Shown here piece after piece: positions 33,466-43,875 of a stretch of 64,000 nucleotides of DNA. Location of the stretch: NCBI GenBank assembly GCA_949987565.1, contig OX465107.1:7135851-7199850 (forward strand), given 5' to 3'. Both the position numbers and the translations under genes were made by a program. Position 1 is the stretch's first letter. Each line of letters begins with the position of its first letter. The stretch is from Luidia sarsii. Lineage: Eukaryota > Echinodermata > Asteroidea > Paxillosida > Luidiidae. The notes below the pieces were generated by a model. It saw only the letters and a list, made by a program, of their open reading frames with translations. It had not been told where the DNA came from and did no database searches.

Positions 33466-34689
33466 AGAAGCATTGACCATTTCATTTTTGGGGGGCTACC
33501 CAAAGGTAGAATATAATCCTGCGAGGATCGAAACACACCAAGCTCTCTGTATTTTTAAGATTTGTATTTTGGTCATTATACTTAGTCAGTATAACGCAGT
33601 GTGAACCACTTTTTGTATATTACTCTGACCCCTAGCTACAAAAGCTTTTGCACTCTTCCCAACTGGTAAGTCTTTGAGCACTTCGCGCCGGGCTATTTTT
33701 CAGTGCCCATGACTGTCACACAAATTTTTTTTTCAATTTCCATTTTCAATGCGCCTTTATCAAAACTTGTTAAAAAAATGGTAATGATGAATACCTGAGA
33801 AAATGTGTACATATGCACATTAGTACATGCCAGTCAGACCTGTGCACTACCAGACATTTGTGTGCCTTTTGTCATGCAGATTGCTTTGTTTGGGGGTAGG
33901 CTGAAAAGAGTTTTGTTTAAAACGAGGGCAATGGTGGTGCCCGGATTCGGAGGGCCCCGGCGCATGGCAACACCACCGCGCTCCTAATTTGGAGGTCCCG
34001 GTGCGAAGTCGTTAAGTACTATCCGTAAAGCTGTTATTTTTTCACCATTTGAACAAACACGGCTATCTTTGGCTCGTCTTCGTGTACGGACATGTACCGG
34101 TGGGAATGGTCCGACGTTATGAGTTCCTGGCAGACAAGTTCCGCCTCTACGACAACAATACCACCACCAAATGGCAAAAGTCTCCCATATCACATCAACC
34201 ATCCCCTCCTTCCAACCCCCACCCCCCCCTCGCAATAACTCCATCCTGGAGCCAAGACTGACGCAAACCTCTCCCTCTCTCTCTCCCTGTTCTTTCTCCG
34301 GGATCTGTTGCGCTAATGGTTTTCGGTGCGCGCGTACCTCATCTCCTCTCTAATTGGAATGTCTGGCTCGCTCCGCAACCCGATGGGCCAGATGTTATGC
34401 CAAGGGTCTGGTGCGATTATCTTACCAGATGAACGAGCAGGGCCTTCAAGTACGAGCCAAGCCAAAGCATGTATGCCTGTGCCATTAGTCTCCCCCCCCC
34501 CTCACATACACTCAGTTGACAGTGAGTCGTTAAAGGTTGGACACAACATACATTATATGTCCCCAGCTAACGTCATTTCCACGTAAACGTTAGGAATTTG
34601 TGACTGTAATACAAAGATGTAGCAAGCAGCTTTCTGACATAAATCACCCATAATTAAATACTCATAAAATGAGCAGGCCTGACAGTTCT

Positions 34690-34780
34690 ATACTAGCAGG
34701 ACCTTTCTCAAAAAGTTTTTTTCTGGGAAAAGCCTTCCAGAAAGTTCCTGCTGGGATGGAAAAAACATCAGGCTCTGAAC
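34690..34780. repeat. GGACCTTTCTCAAAGGCAG foldback family, copy
   Basis: TAGCAGGACCTTTCTCAAAA, then GAAAGTTCCTGCTGGGATGG and AACATCAGGCTC: two arms in inverted orientation. Confidence 0.65.
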
Positions 34781-37339
34781 TATTCTATAATTCTAACATA
34801 TATATTGGCATTACATAAATGAGAAGCAGCCAGGGTATGCCGTAGTCTCAAACATGGCCTGATGTGGTCGGACTGTGTCATATCAAGATTTTTATATAAG
34901 GACCGCATGGCATACATGTGCACTGCACTGTTTCTGTAAGTGGCCTCGTGAATACGCAGTGTGGTATTCCGGGCTTGGCTTTCACAACTGACTGCTGCAA
35001 CCAAAAGGTTATCTCCGGAAGGGATCATCTGAGATATCTCCCCCAATCAAGACCAACCCCCAAAGAAAGCAGACAGCTGTTTTGGTTCCCCTCCCCCCCC
35101 CCCAAAAAAAAAAAATTAAATAAAAAAATGAAAGCCATCACCGACACGGGCTCACGCGTGCACTCCAAAAATAAGCTGGGCAGGGATGATGACCATGAAT
35201 TTTGGACACGCAAAGGCAAACGAGATGTCCGACATCTGTGCCCGGGTAGTGCCATCCAAACTGGGTCCATTGTTAGATGACACTTTTACATATTTCAATT
35301 GAGCTCTGGCGTCAGAAGGCTCAGTGGGACTGGCGTTTCAATCTTAGGACCTTTTATTTTTGTCAACGGCAGGATTAAAATGGGTAGGAAAGGGGGGGGG
35401 GAGGGAGAAGTAATCGGATTTAGATGAAGGAGGATATCTGGGAGACAGACTAGGGTGAGATCAAAGGACAGGGGACGAAGAAAGGAATGAATTGGAGGTG
35501 GAAAGATCTAACAAAGATGGGAAGGAAATGAATACAAAAGAAGGATCATTTGAAACATATCCGAATAAAGCAGGCTATTGTCTTAGTCATCCCCTTCTGG
35601 ATGTTGAGACCGTGGGGTCTGAAGACGCTTCATCCACAAGCTTCGTCCCCGCTCAGATGGACAGCATCATTCTGATGGCCGAGTGCAGTCAAATCAGAAA
35701 TTCCACAAATTTCTACATCAGTCACTTCAGAGATCAATCCTTATTACAAGTGCCGTTTAAGAGTATTTTATCCGGCCACTGACTACAGTGCTGACTTTGT
35801 CTAGTCCAAACTTTCATAAGGTACAATTCAGTCATGGCCATGCAGTAAGTGCTCCTATGTGTAAAAATACCAAATTTCAAAGACGCCGTAGTCAATAATA
35901 AGGGTGGGTGATTCGTGCACATCTTTTACAAATCAGACTAGACTGATTAACTATGCCTTTGAGAAAAGGTCCTGCTAGGACAGACACACTAACTATTGAG
36001 ATTTAAATTTTGAAGTCAGCCAGCCGTTTGCAGCGCATCTATATCACTTTTGATTAATCACTAGTTGGTCTGTGTCTTGGGCCACATCTGGACACACATG
36101 GGTTTAGCAAGTCAGTCATACCATGGAGGAACTCCTTATTCCTCCATGGTCATACTAAAAGCGGCTCCCATAGGCAACAATGACATTCCAATCCGTCACC
36201 GATAAATTTCTGCCTCAAATGGAAACTAGCCAATGCATCCGGCCCCCTTGCAAACCTCTTCACAATAAAGTCTCTCAAGTCTGTCTTTAGAGTTGAGGGT
36301 TGCCAACAGTAGGCTGGATTTCAACAAGTCTAACAATGCACCGTAACTCAACTTATGGATGGATGATGTATCGTGAGTTGTGATAGGCGGTGTAGTTTCT
36401 CGCTCATCTTTCTTGCGACTGATCGTGAGTTACGATGAGTTTGGTAAAAAAAAAAAGACCGCCGAATCGGGTTCTGCTTCTTCGCCGCCCAACCAATTTC
36501 TTCAAGGACGAGGGAGACCCCATACCATTGCGGCAGTTCATATCGGTCATTCCCCAAAGGAAGGCCAGCCACTCCAAGGCCAGTTGATTTGCGTCGGGGA
36601 CATTTACGGCTCTGTCAAGCATTTTCCAATCATCCAAGGCAATCAGATACCGGTAGCTGCTGGAATGACAGCACCATGATAGCAAGAATGCTTCCCCTTC
36701 CCCCCCCTCCTCCAAACCCCCAATTCCCAACCCCTTTCCAAGTTTCTCGGGACTGACTCTTACTCGCCAATTTCTTTGGACAAAAAATTCCAAAGGAGTG
36801 ATTTGACCGAGAACGCCAAATTCCTTGCTAGTCCCACCTCGCCCCCACACCAAAACAAATGTACAATTTCAAGAATCTGGACTATTCCGATGTTAGTTGC
36901 TTTTAAGCCAAGGGCACGGGAGCTGACATTTCGGTCACATGTATTCCTCATCACAACGCCTACGGAATGTTATCAGATTGAATAAAGTAAATGAAGCGCT
37001 CATTTCATAAGATTGGCGCGATCAAACCGGGCCAAGCCGACGTCTCTCGCGATAAGTGGCACAGATTTGAGACTATTGGAGTCTCCCCTGAATTTCTCAG
37101 AGCACCTAAACCCATCGAAACCAGAGGCATTCACAACAGCGGTGGCCTTCTTTTCTGTATAGGACTACTTCCCACACCAATACCCACATAATCTTATATT
37201 TAGATGTACAAGAGGGGGGGGGGATGGGGGAGAGAAATCATGAACATTCATTTGACATGAGTTGCGAGTCCACATTAGGGGAGAGAGCATCGTCGTGCAC
37301 AGCAAGTCACAGAGACAGACAAGTCGCAAGGACTAGCAA

Positions 37340-37760
37340 CTCAAAGGACCACAACCACTTCACGCCAAGACCTCCGAATTTGAAGCGGCGGTGGTATTTG
37401 TTCATGCCAGGCCCTCCGAATCCGGACACCATTATCATCCAAGTTTTTAACAAAGGCTCGTCTCAGCCTACCACAAACAATAGCCCTCAAGAATTTAAGA
37501 ATAAAATTCCCGAAGACAATCAATGGTCCACAGCATCTTGCCAGATAACTTATAAATAGTGGTGGCAAAGTAAAGGAGACATTGATGTACTCAGCCTTTG
37601 TACCAACGACATGGTCAGGTAGACTATTCCAAATTCTAACAGCCATGTGGATAAAACTTCTATCAAGAAGTGCCAGGTTTGACTGGCTTGTACACATAGC
37701 TTACTCTCACAGGCATTCATTGTTTCCAGATTGTTTGAAAGGTTTTGAAAATAGCACATC
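37340..37760 (-). pseudogene. Relic of a non-LTR retrotransposon reverse transcriptase C-terminus
   Basis: The minus-strand translation contains SFIHMAVRIWNSLPDHVVGT, which fits the R-x-x-R-x-W-N-x-L-P-x-x-V motif near the C-terminus of LINE (CR1/Jockey-type) reverse transcriptases. The reading frame shifts upstream (a QTWHFLIEV stretch in another frame) and no catalytic domain is present, so this is a dead 3' fragment. Assignment to a clade is not possible by eye. Confidence 0.55.
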
Positions 37761-38139
37761 ATTTAAATACCCAAGTGTAATGGTCATAGTCCAAACTGGT
37801 CCAAAGTGGTTAAGTGCCTGCAGAGACACAAAGTACGAAGCAGCTTTGATCAGTTACATATGTGTGAGTGCAACTGCGGCTTCCTATAAGGTAAACTATT
37901 TCCAGTTTTCCCATCAAGAAACAAAATTTTGTCCACATCTAAATGGCTAAGCACCAGATCGACCCACCGAAGCTAGGCTTAGGGTCACCACACAACTCTC
38001 AGGCAACACCTTTGTAGATGTGTGAAAATGGTCGAGTCAGTCTGAAGAATGATAACAACTTCAGGATCATTTAAGTCAGTAAGCAGTTTGCTACTCTACA
38101 TGTCCCAATGTCAGAGCATACCGGGGTACTTGCCGGAAC

Positions 38140-38222
38140 GTTGAGTTATCACTCAGGTTCTTTTCACAACCATACCTCTTCTTTAAGAGACCTTATACAT
38201 GGTGTCACCGCAAACCCTCCAA
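38140..38222 (+). repeat. Histone-stem-loop-like repeat, diverged copy
   Basis: CCGGAACGTTGAGTTATCAC, hairpin region GGTTCTTTTCACAACC (38156-38171), CTCTTCTTTAAGAGACC and ATGGTGTCACCGCAAACC. Same order as the reference copy. Confidence 0.6.
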
Positions 38223-38334
38223 CATGTATATTGTTTCACCCACCATGAAAAGCCTTATGTCTAATCTAAACAAAATGCTGCTATGCGCTGCTATGTGGTA
38301 CCAGCAGCTGTTTAGATTCAAATTCACCAAACGA

Positions 38335-38415
38335 CCTCGAGCAGCTCGGCTGTCCAGTGGTCAAGACATCTGCACTAGAAAGCAGGAGTCGCGGGTTCAA
38401 ATCCCACCCTAGCTG
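38335..38415 (+). repeat. tRNA-Ser-like SINE head
   Basis: GCAGCTCGGCTGTCCAGTGG, GACATCTGCACTAGAAAGC and CGCGGGTTCAAATCCCACC resemble the A box, anticodon loop and B box of a serine tRNA. The acceptor stem does not pair properly, and similar segments recur reversed near 49577 and 62880, so it is a SINE, not a tRNA gene. Confidence 0.6.
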
Positions 38416-38454
38416 CCTGTACATGTATTTCTTATTCGTATTGTATCTAATATT

Positions 38455-38630
38455 GTATCAGAATACTTCTGCTAAAAAAAAAAGAGGAATCACAGAGCAA
38501 ACTACATATACATGTGTATTTCCAATCAAAAAATCTGAATCTGTTGTCAAGAGCTTATAAAAAAAGTGATACAATTTGTACCAAAAAAAAGAGGAATGAT
38601 TCCTCCAAAATAGGAATGGTCGGTGGCCAT
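38455..38630. repeat. CAACCTATCTTAAAGGAAAT MITE, truncated copy 2
   Basis: Matches 41918-42105 from ATACTTCTGCTAAAAAAAA through GATTCCTCCAAAATAGGAATG. The left end is replaced. It sits within 30 bases of the gene A Ig14 donor. Confidence 0.65.
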
Positions 38631-38657
38631 GTTAAAAAAAAGCAGCTTGGGACTCAC

Positions 38658-38951
38658 CTCCAATCCTGAGGACGGCAGAGCAGGTGGTCTCGCCGTGCCG
38701 GTTCCTGGCCTGGCACTGGTAGACGCCGGCGTCCTCGTCAAAGACCTCGCCGATGATGAGCGAGTGCCGGTCCCCCTCCTCCAGGATCTGGAAGACGCCC
38801 TGGTCCACGCGCACCCCGTCCTTGTACCAGGCCACCTCGGGCCGGGGCTCGCCCCGCAGGTGGCAGTCGAAGCGGACCACGTCGCCCTCGTGCGTGCTGC
38901 GGTCGCCGAAGGCGCGGACAAAGCGCGGCGCTTTGCTGGCCGCTGTCTCCA
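38658..38951 (-). CDS. Gene A: Ig14, last exon seen
   Basis: A single-exon I-set domain in phase 1-1, with an ATGCAG acceptor and a GGAG|GTGAGT donor. It begins ETAASKAPRFVRAFGD, with GDVVRFDCHLRGEPRPEVAW, DEDAGVYQCQARNRHGE and CSAVLRIG. Cys/Trp/Cys are all present. The donor is strong, so the transcript continues, but no further exon could be recognised in the next 19.6 kb. Its acceptor-side intron is a 900-bp GAGGGGAGGA array. Confidence 0.93.
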
Positions 38952-38989
38952 CTGCATTCGTTGTGCGGGGGGCAGAGGGGGGGGGGGGG

Positions 38990-39892
38990 GGGCGAGGAGA
39001 GGCAAGGCGAGGCGAAGCGAGGCGAAGCAAGGCAAAGCGAGGCAAAGCAAGGCAAGGCAAGGCAAGGCAAGGCGAGGCGAGGCGAAGCGAGGAGAGAGGA
39101 GAGTAGAGGAGAGTGAAGGAGAGGGGAGGAGAGGGGAGGAGAGGGGAGGAGAGGGGAGGAGAGTGGAGGAGAGTGAAGGAGAGGGGAGGAGAGGGGAGGA
39201 GAGGGGAGGAGAGGGGAGGAGAGGGGAGGAGAGGGGAGGAGAGGAGAGGAGAGGGAAGGAGAGGGGAGGAGAGGGAAGGAGAGGGGAGGAGAGGGGAGGA
39301 GAGGGAAGGAGAGGGAAGGAGAGGGGAGGAGAGGGGAGGAGAGGGGAGGAGAGGGGAGGAGAGGGGAGGAGAGGGGAGGAGAGGGGAGGAGAGGGGAGGA
39401 GAGGGGAGGAGAGGGGAGGAGAGTGGAGGAGAGGGGAGGAGAGGGGAGGAGAGGGGAGGAGAGGGGAGGAGAGGGGAGGAGAGGGGAGGAGAGGGGAGGA
39501 GAGGGGAGGAGAGGGGAGGAGAGGGGAGGAGAGGGGAGGAGAGGGGAGGAGAGGGGAGGAGAGGGGAGGAGAGGGGAGGAGAGGGGAGGAGAGGGGAGGA
39601 GAGGGGAGGAGAGGGGAGGAGAGGGGAGGAGAGGGGAGGAGAGGGGAGGAGAGGGGAGAGGGGAGAGGGGAGGAGGGGAGGAGAGGGAAGGAGAGGGAAG
39701 GAGAGGGAAGGAGAGGAGAGGAGAGGGAAGGAGAGGGGAGGAGAGGGAAGGAGAGGGGAGGAGAGGGGAGGAGAGGGGAGGAGAGGGGAGGAGAGGGGAG
39801 GAGAGGGGAGGAGAGGGGAGGAGAGGGGAGGAGAGGGGAGGAGAGGGGAGGAGAGTGAAGGAGAGGGGAGGAGAGGAAAGGATTGTAATCAG
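38990..39892. repeat. GAGGGGAGGA 10-bp satellite with a GCAAG/GCGAA prelude
   Basis: First about 100 bases of AGGCGAAGCG/AGGCAAAGC words, then about 780 bases of a strict 10-bp unit GAGGGGAGGA. The step is so exact that it aligns in the 60-base lines. It occupies most of the intron between Ig13 and Ig14. Open frames of several hundred codons on both strands are artefacts. Confidence 0.97.
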
Positions 39893-40179
39893 ACATCAAC
39901 TCGTTGTGTTAGTGCAATAACTTTGTATCTGTGGTTTACAATCTAGTTAAAAAACACTTGAAGAGTGTAGTGCAGGCTCTTAAGATTCTGAGTCCTTCAT
40001 AAAAAATATCATATAACAAGATGAGACATTAAAAAATAAGATCACAATTTTTTCCATCTGGACACAAGTCATGCAAGTCTGAAATCTGCGTCACTGAAAA
40101 TAATACTTGGGTTGGGACTCGAGTGCATGTCTGAGTCGAGAGCTGGACAGGGCTTGGGAGGGAGGGAGGGTGTGCTTAC

Positions 40180-40309
40180 GTCCAACGTGCAGCTGTGCCA
40201 CGGAGGTGCAGTCCCCGGCATCGTTGCTCCCCCTGACACTGTAGGTGCCAGCGTCGGAGGTGACCACCTCCGGGATGATGAGGACCTGGCTCAGCCCTTG
40301 AGATGAGAT
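40180..40309 (-). CDS. Gene A: C-terminal part of Ig13
   Basis: Phase 0 to 1, with a GGCCAG acceptor after a TCTCTC tract and a GTAAGC donor. It encodes ISSQGLSQVLIIPEV, VTSDAGTYSVRGSNDAG and CTSVAQLHVG. The F-strand cysteine is replaced by valine (TYSVRGS). A different frame of the same stretch is open for much longer, through the 25-bp satellite next to it, and is a shadow. The intron upstream contains that satellite. Confidence 0.9.
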
Positions 40310-40367
40310 CTGGCCGAGAAAGAGACAGAGAGAGAGAGAGAGGGAGTGAGGGAGAGAGATTTAGTGC

Positions 40368-41150
40368 CCCGTAGAATGCCTTTGAGAAAGGCCCCGCAGA
40401 CTGTCTTTGAGAAAGGTCCCGCAGAATGTCTTTGAGAAAGGTCCCGCAAAATGCCTTTGAGAAAGGCGCTGCAAAATGCCTTTGAGAAAGGCCCCACAAA
40501 ATGCCTTTGAGAAAGGCCCCACAAAATGCCTTTGAGAAAGGCCCCACAAAATGCCTCTGAGGCCCCACAAAATGCCTTTGAGAAAGGCCCCACAAAATGC
40601 CTTTGAGAAAGGTCCCGCAAAATGCCTTTGAGAAAGGTCCCGCAAAATGCCTTTGAGAAAGGCGCTGCAAAATGCCTTTGAGAAAGGCCCCACAAAATGC
40701 CTTTGAGAAAGGCCCCACAAAATGCCTTTGAGAAAGGCCCCACAAAATGCCTTTGAGAAAGGCCCCACAAAATGCCTTTGAGAAAGGCCCCACAAAATGC
40801 CTTTGAGAAAGGCCCCACAAAATGCCTTTGAGAAAGGCCCCACAAAATGCCTTTGAGAAAGGCCCCACAAAATGCCTCTGAGGCCCCACAAAATGCCTTT
40901 GAGAAAGGCCCCACAAAATGCCTTTGAGAAAGGCCCCACAAAATGCCTTTGAGAAAGGCCCCACAAAATGCCTCTGAGGCCCCACAAAATGCCTTTGAGA
41001 AAGGCCCCACAAAATGCCTTTGAGAAAGGCCCCACAAAATGCCTTTGAGAAAGGCCCCACAAAATGCCTCTGAGGCCCCACAAAATGCCTCTGAGGCCCC
41101 ACAAAATGCCTTTGAGAAAGGCCCTGCTGGGAGTCATACATTAGGCCCTC
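40368..41150. repeat. 25-bp satellite AATGCCTTTGAGAAAGGCCC, about 30 copies
   Basis: A 25-bp unit with occasional 21-bp variants that have lost four bases (CTCTGAGG). The array ends at 41117-41150 with CCTTTGAGAAAGGCCCTGCT and ATTAGGCCCTCC, the ordinary end of the dispersed foldback family. Located in the Ig13 intron. Confidence 0.93.
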
Positions 41151-41399
41151 CAAATTTTGACACTACATGACTACTGCAAAAAGAAAAAAAACAATTCGCC
41201 AACAAATTCTCCACAGATCCAATCATTCCCATTCCCCCACCCCAAAAGATGCCAAGTTTTCACTCACAGGTTCACTTCAGAACCACACCCCATCTCATCT
41301 TAAAAGAGGCACTTCACATGGCAAACCCCGGCCACAACTCAAGCACCCGTGCCCAGTGTGCAAAGCACCCACTCCCGCTCATCGAGAAGATTGCTCTAC

Positions 41400-41557
41400 C
41401 TGGACGTGTCGGCCGGGAGTGATCTCCACGCCGCTCTTGTACCAGGTGACACTGGGCTGGGGGTCGCCGGTGATCTGGCAGTGGAACTCCACGCGCTCGC
41501 CCTGCACCGCCGTCTGGTCCACCAGGGGCTCGGCAAAGTCTGGCGGGGTCCGGGAAA
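41400..41557 (-). CDS. Gene A: N-terminal part of Ig13
   Basis: Phase 1 to 0, with a GTGCAG acceptor and a CCAG|GTAGAG donor. It encodes SRTPPDFAEPLVDQTA, QGERVEFHCQITG and SVTWYKSGVEITPG. It joins in frame to 40180-40309 between strands C and E. The strand-B cysteine and C-strand tryptophan are present. Confidence 0.92.
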
Positions 41558-41917
41558 CTGCACGGTCACCGAGGAGGAGAGCATCGGGTAAAGGCTCAGT
41601 ACAACATTGGGAAGATGGGAAAACATCTAAATCACACCGTTTGTAGATGGTCATGATAGAATCCTCATGTTGAAATCTTATGGTCTGGGATGCTGTACTT
41701 TGCGTTTTGGGGCAAAGTTGCATAAAAAAAAAAAATTAAATGCGAGGAATCTGTTGACCCTTTCCATTGGGTCAACAGATTCGCCAACACGTTGCAAACT
41801 CATGGTGGAGCAATTTTCTGAATCGCCCGCAAAGCAACACTCAAGCTACTTTCAGAATGCGCATTGCAGGAAAAGGCCGGCGAGAGAGATTTGCATCCCC
41901 AACCCCGCCTACAATAG

Positions 41918-42105
41918 CTGTCAACCTATCTTAAAGGAAATCAGGAATACTTCTGCTAAAAAAAAAAAGAGGAATCAGAGCAAACTACATAGGAATACAT
42001 CCAAGACAAAAATCGGAATCTGTTGCCAAGAGCTTGTGAAAAGTGATAAAATTTTTACCACAAAAGACAGAACCGATTCCTCCAAAATAGGAATGGTTGG
42101 CAGCT
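41918..42105. repeat. CAACCTATCTTAAAGGAAAT MITE, copy 3
   Basis: The best copy: GCTGTCAACCTATCTTAAAG at the left end and ATAGGAATGGTTGGCAGC at the right end form inverted ends of about 12 bases, flanked by TA on both sides. About 188 bases, no coding potential. Confidence 0.75.
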
Positions 42106-42133
42106 ACCCCTACTACCCATCACTGTGACTCAC

Positions 42134-42317
42134 CCTCCACGCTGAGCACGGCAGAGGAGGTGGACTGGCCGAACATGTTGGTCAGTGTCACCTTGTAGTT
42201 GCCGGCGTCGTCCGGCCGGGCCCGGATGACCATCAGTCCCACCTTCTGGTCTCCCTCCCGGAGGAAGCGAAGGCGCGACGTCTCCTGGAGTGCCACGTCG
42301 TCCTTGAACCACTTGAT
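42134..42317 (-). CDS. Gene A: C-terminal part of Ig12
   Basis: Phase 0 to 1, with a CCGCAG acceptor and a GAGG|GTGAGT donor. It starts IKWFKDDVALQET (C-strand Trp), then GLMVIRARPDDAGNYKVTL and TSSAVLSVE. The F-strand cysteine is replaced by valine (NYKVTL). Together with 43406-43509 it makes a cysteine-free Ig, common among intracellular muscle Ig domains. Confidence 0.92.
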
Positions 42318-42765
42318 CTGCGGGCAACGGAAACATTTCCGACCAGACGTTCTTGACACCGTGTAAAATAAAACTAGCTTACCTCCGCCATGCACAGCCT
42401 AGAATCTCCTTTGAGAAAGGTCCTATACTAGGATCAAAACGTCGGGTCCTCTAAACTTCCGAGCCTTAAATTTCGAGAGATTCTTGATGCAGGAGAATAC
42501 TATGGCTTCCAGTCAAAGCTCCTTTGCATTTTTTTTATTATTTTAACACATTCTTCTTCCTTCGTATGAGAGAAGTTTGCCTCTACACCAGTGCACGGAG
42601 TTGCCGCAACCAGTCAATGGTCTCTTGACTTGGGTCGGACAGATCGGCTTGGGTCCCCCCCCCCCAGATGGCCCGAGTCTAGAGCACTCGAGCAGGGTGT
42701 GGTGCGCGGTCTGCTCAGGGGAATGCCACACACTGTGTGAAAAAAACTATTACTAATTAGGAGGG

Positions 42766-42825
42766 CCTGATGTTATGATCCTAGCAGGACTTTTCTCAAA
42801 GGCAGAATGCTGCTAGGCCCTCATT
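42766..42825. repeat. GGACCTTTCTCAAAGGCAG foldback family, half copy
   Basis: GAGGGCCTGATGTTATGATC, CTAGCAGGACTTTTCTCAAA and GGCAGAATGCTGCTAGGCCC. Another fragment of the same family lies at about 42405-42455. Confidence 0.6.
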
Positions 42826-42918
42826 GTGGACAATGAAGTACAGATAAACAGACGGAACAAGTTAATGCTTAAAGGCTTCTGACTGGAGTCCACACCACAG
42901 CGCAAGTTGAGTTGACTA

Positions 42919-43051
42919 CAGTGGAACAGCGCTGTAATGAACACGCCCTTTGACTCCCGACGTACATGTATGCATCCGTGGACATGCAGCAGCAACTGCT
43001 ATAACGAATGTACATGGAACCCGGGATGTTCGTTATGGCGACGTTCCACTG
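42919..43051. repeat. pogo/Tigger-like MITE, copy 3
   Basis: CAGTGGAACAGCGCTGTAAT to TATGGCGACGTTCCACTG, with TA on each side (42917-42918 and 43052-43053). At 133 bases it is the shortest copy, with clean ends. Confidence 0.8.
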
Positions 43052-43064
43052 TACTTGGGAAGGA

Positions 43065-43285
43065 CTCTCAGCTAATCGCAGGACAGCTCAGGCGATTAGA
43101 GCGCAGAATGATAAAATAGACGGAAGGATCCCTGGAGATATACAGTATATGGCAGATAATGGTCAAATGATTCCTACTGGCACCCCCATCCCCAGAAAGT
43201 ATAGCTGACTGCTTAAGAAGCCCCTCACCAAAGGGCTGGACAGCGTAGAGAGGTTAGAGAGCCAAATCCAAAGTTCAGTCAAATC
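43065..43285 (+). repeat. tRNA-Lys-like SINE, degraded copy
   Basis: GGATCCCTGGAGATATACAG, TTCCTACTGGCACCCCCATC and GGGCTGGACAGCGTAGAGAG, in the usual order. The A box is mutated. Confidence 0.55.
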
Positions 43286-43405
43286 TCCTCGGCTCATTGG
43301 TATTGATGGAATTAAAAAAAAAAAAATAACCCCATTTCCATTCTTGATTTACGATAGAGATTACACAGCCAGTGTGCAAGGAGCTTATCTTCTAAATCTC
43401 TGTAC

Positions 43406-43509
43406 CTCAGGTTTGGGGACCCCCTTGATGAGGCCCTCAAAGGTGACGGTCTCGTCTTCGTTGGCAGCAATGCTCTCCAGGGGCTGCTCAAAGTCGGGCG
43501 GAACTTTCT
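43406..43509 (-). CDS. Gene A: N-terminal part of Ig12
   Basis: Phase 1 to 0, with a TTTTGCAG acceptor and a GAG|GTACAG donor. It encodes KVPPDFEQPLESIAANED, ETVTFEGLIKG and VPKPE, the A to C strands of an Ig lacking the B-strand cysteine. It continues in frame into IKWFKDD of the next exon. Confidence 0.9.
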
Positions 43510-43875
43510 CTGCAAAATACCCCAAAAAGGGTTGTTTACTTATCAGGCATGAAACTCTCCAATTAAACGAAAAATGCGGAAACTATCTGCAACCAACTGT
43601 GAGTGCATATGATCGAAGAGCTATGACTCTAGGGCTGTATACAATGTCATGTACATGTACTGCAAATTGCACGTGTATAGTATCCTAATACCGACGTTTT
43701 CATTCATGTGTGAACAAATGGTTGAACCAGACTATACACATACAGTCTATAGATGGCGCTACAGTGTGATGTCATAAAGAACCAGAAATGCAGTGCAAAC
43801 GAATAGAGCACACTGGCGTACACTCATCTCCTCTCCCCTCCGCTTCCTCTTTTCTCCTCCCCTCTCGGCTCTCAC

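Larger units (their letters stand above)
19034..38657. other. 19.6 kb without a recognisable exon between gene A and gene B
   Basis: No Ig-like or other convincing coding exon was seen on either strand. The stretch contains the GAT/GGT array, an assembly gap, GACAGA and poly-C repeats, several MITEs and SINEs, and a LINE tail relic. It should contain either the 3' end of gene A plus the promoter and first exon of gene B, or a very large intron. Confidence 0.6.

Noticed and set aside
38335..38415. A tRNA-Ser gene
   Set aside because: Same reason: dispersed copies at 49560 and 62875 and a poor cloverleaf.
38547..39946. Gly/Glu/Arg and Pro/Ser/Leu frames of more than 400 codons
   Set aside because: Product of the 10-bp GAGGGGAGGA array. 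Only the Ig14 exon at its left end is real, in its own frame.
40368..41120. A CRISPR-like array (regular 25-bp repeats)
   Set aside because: No spacers: the units are directly adjacent, and the genome is eukaryotic.
40176..41153. A 325-codon frame with repeated GILWGLSQRHFVGPFSKAFC-like units
   Set aside because: It looks like a protein repeat but follows the 25-bp satellite in all three frames, and at the Ig13 exon it is out of the Ig frame.
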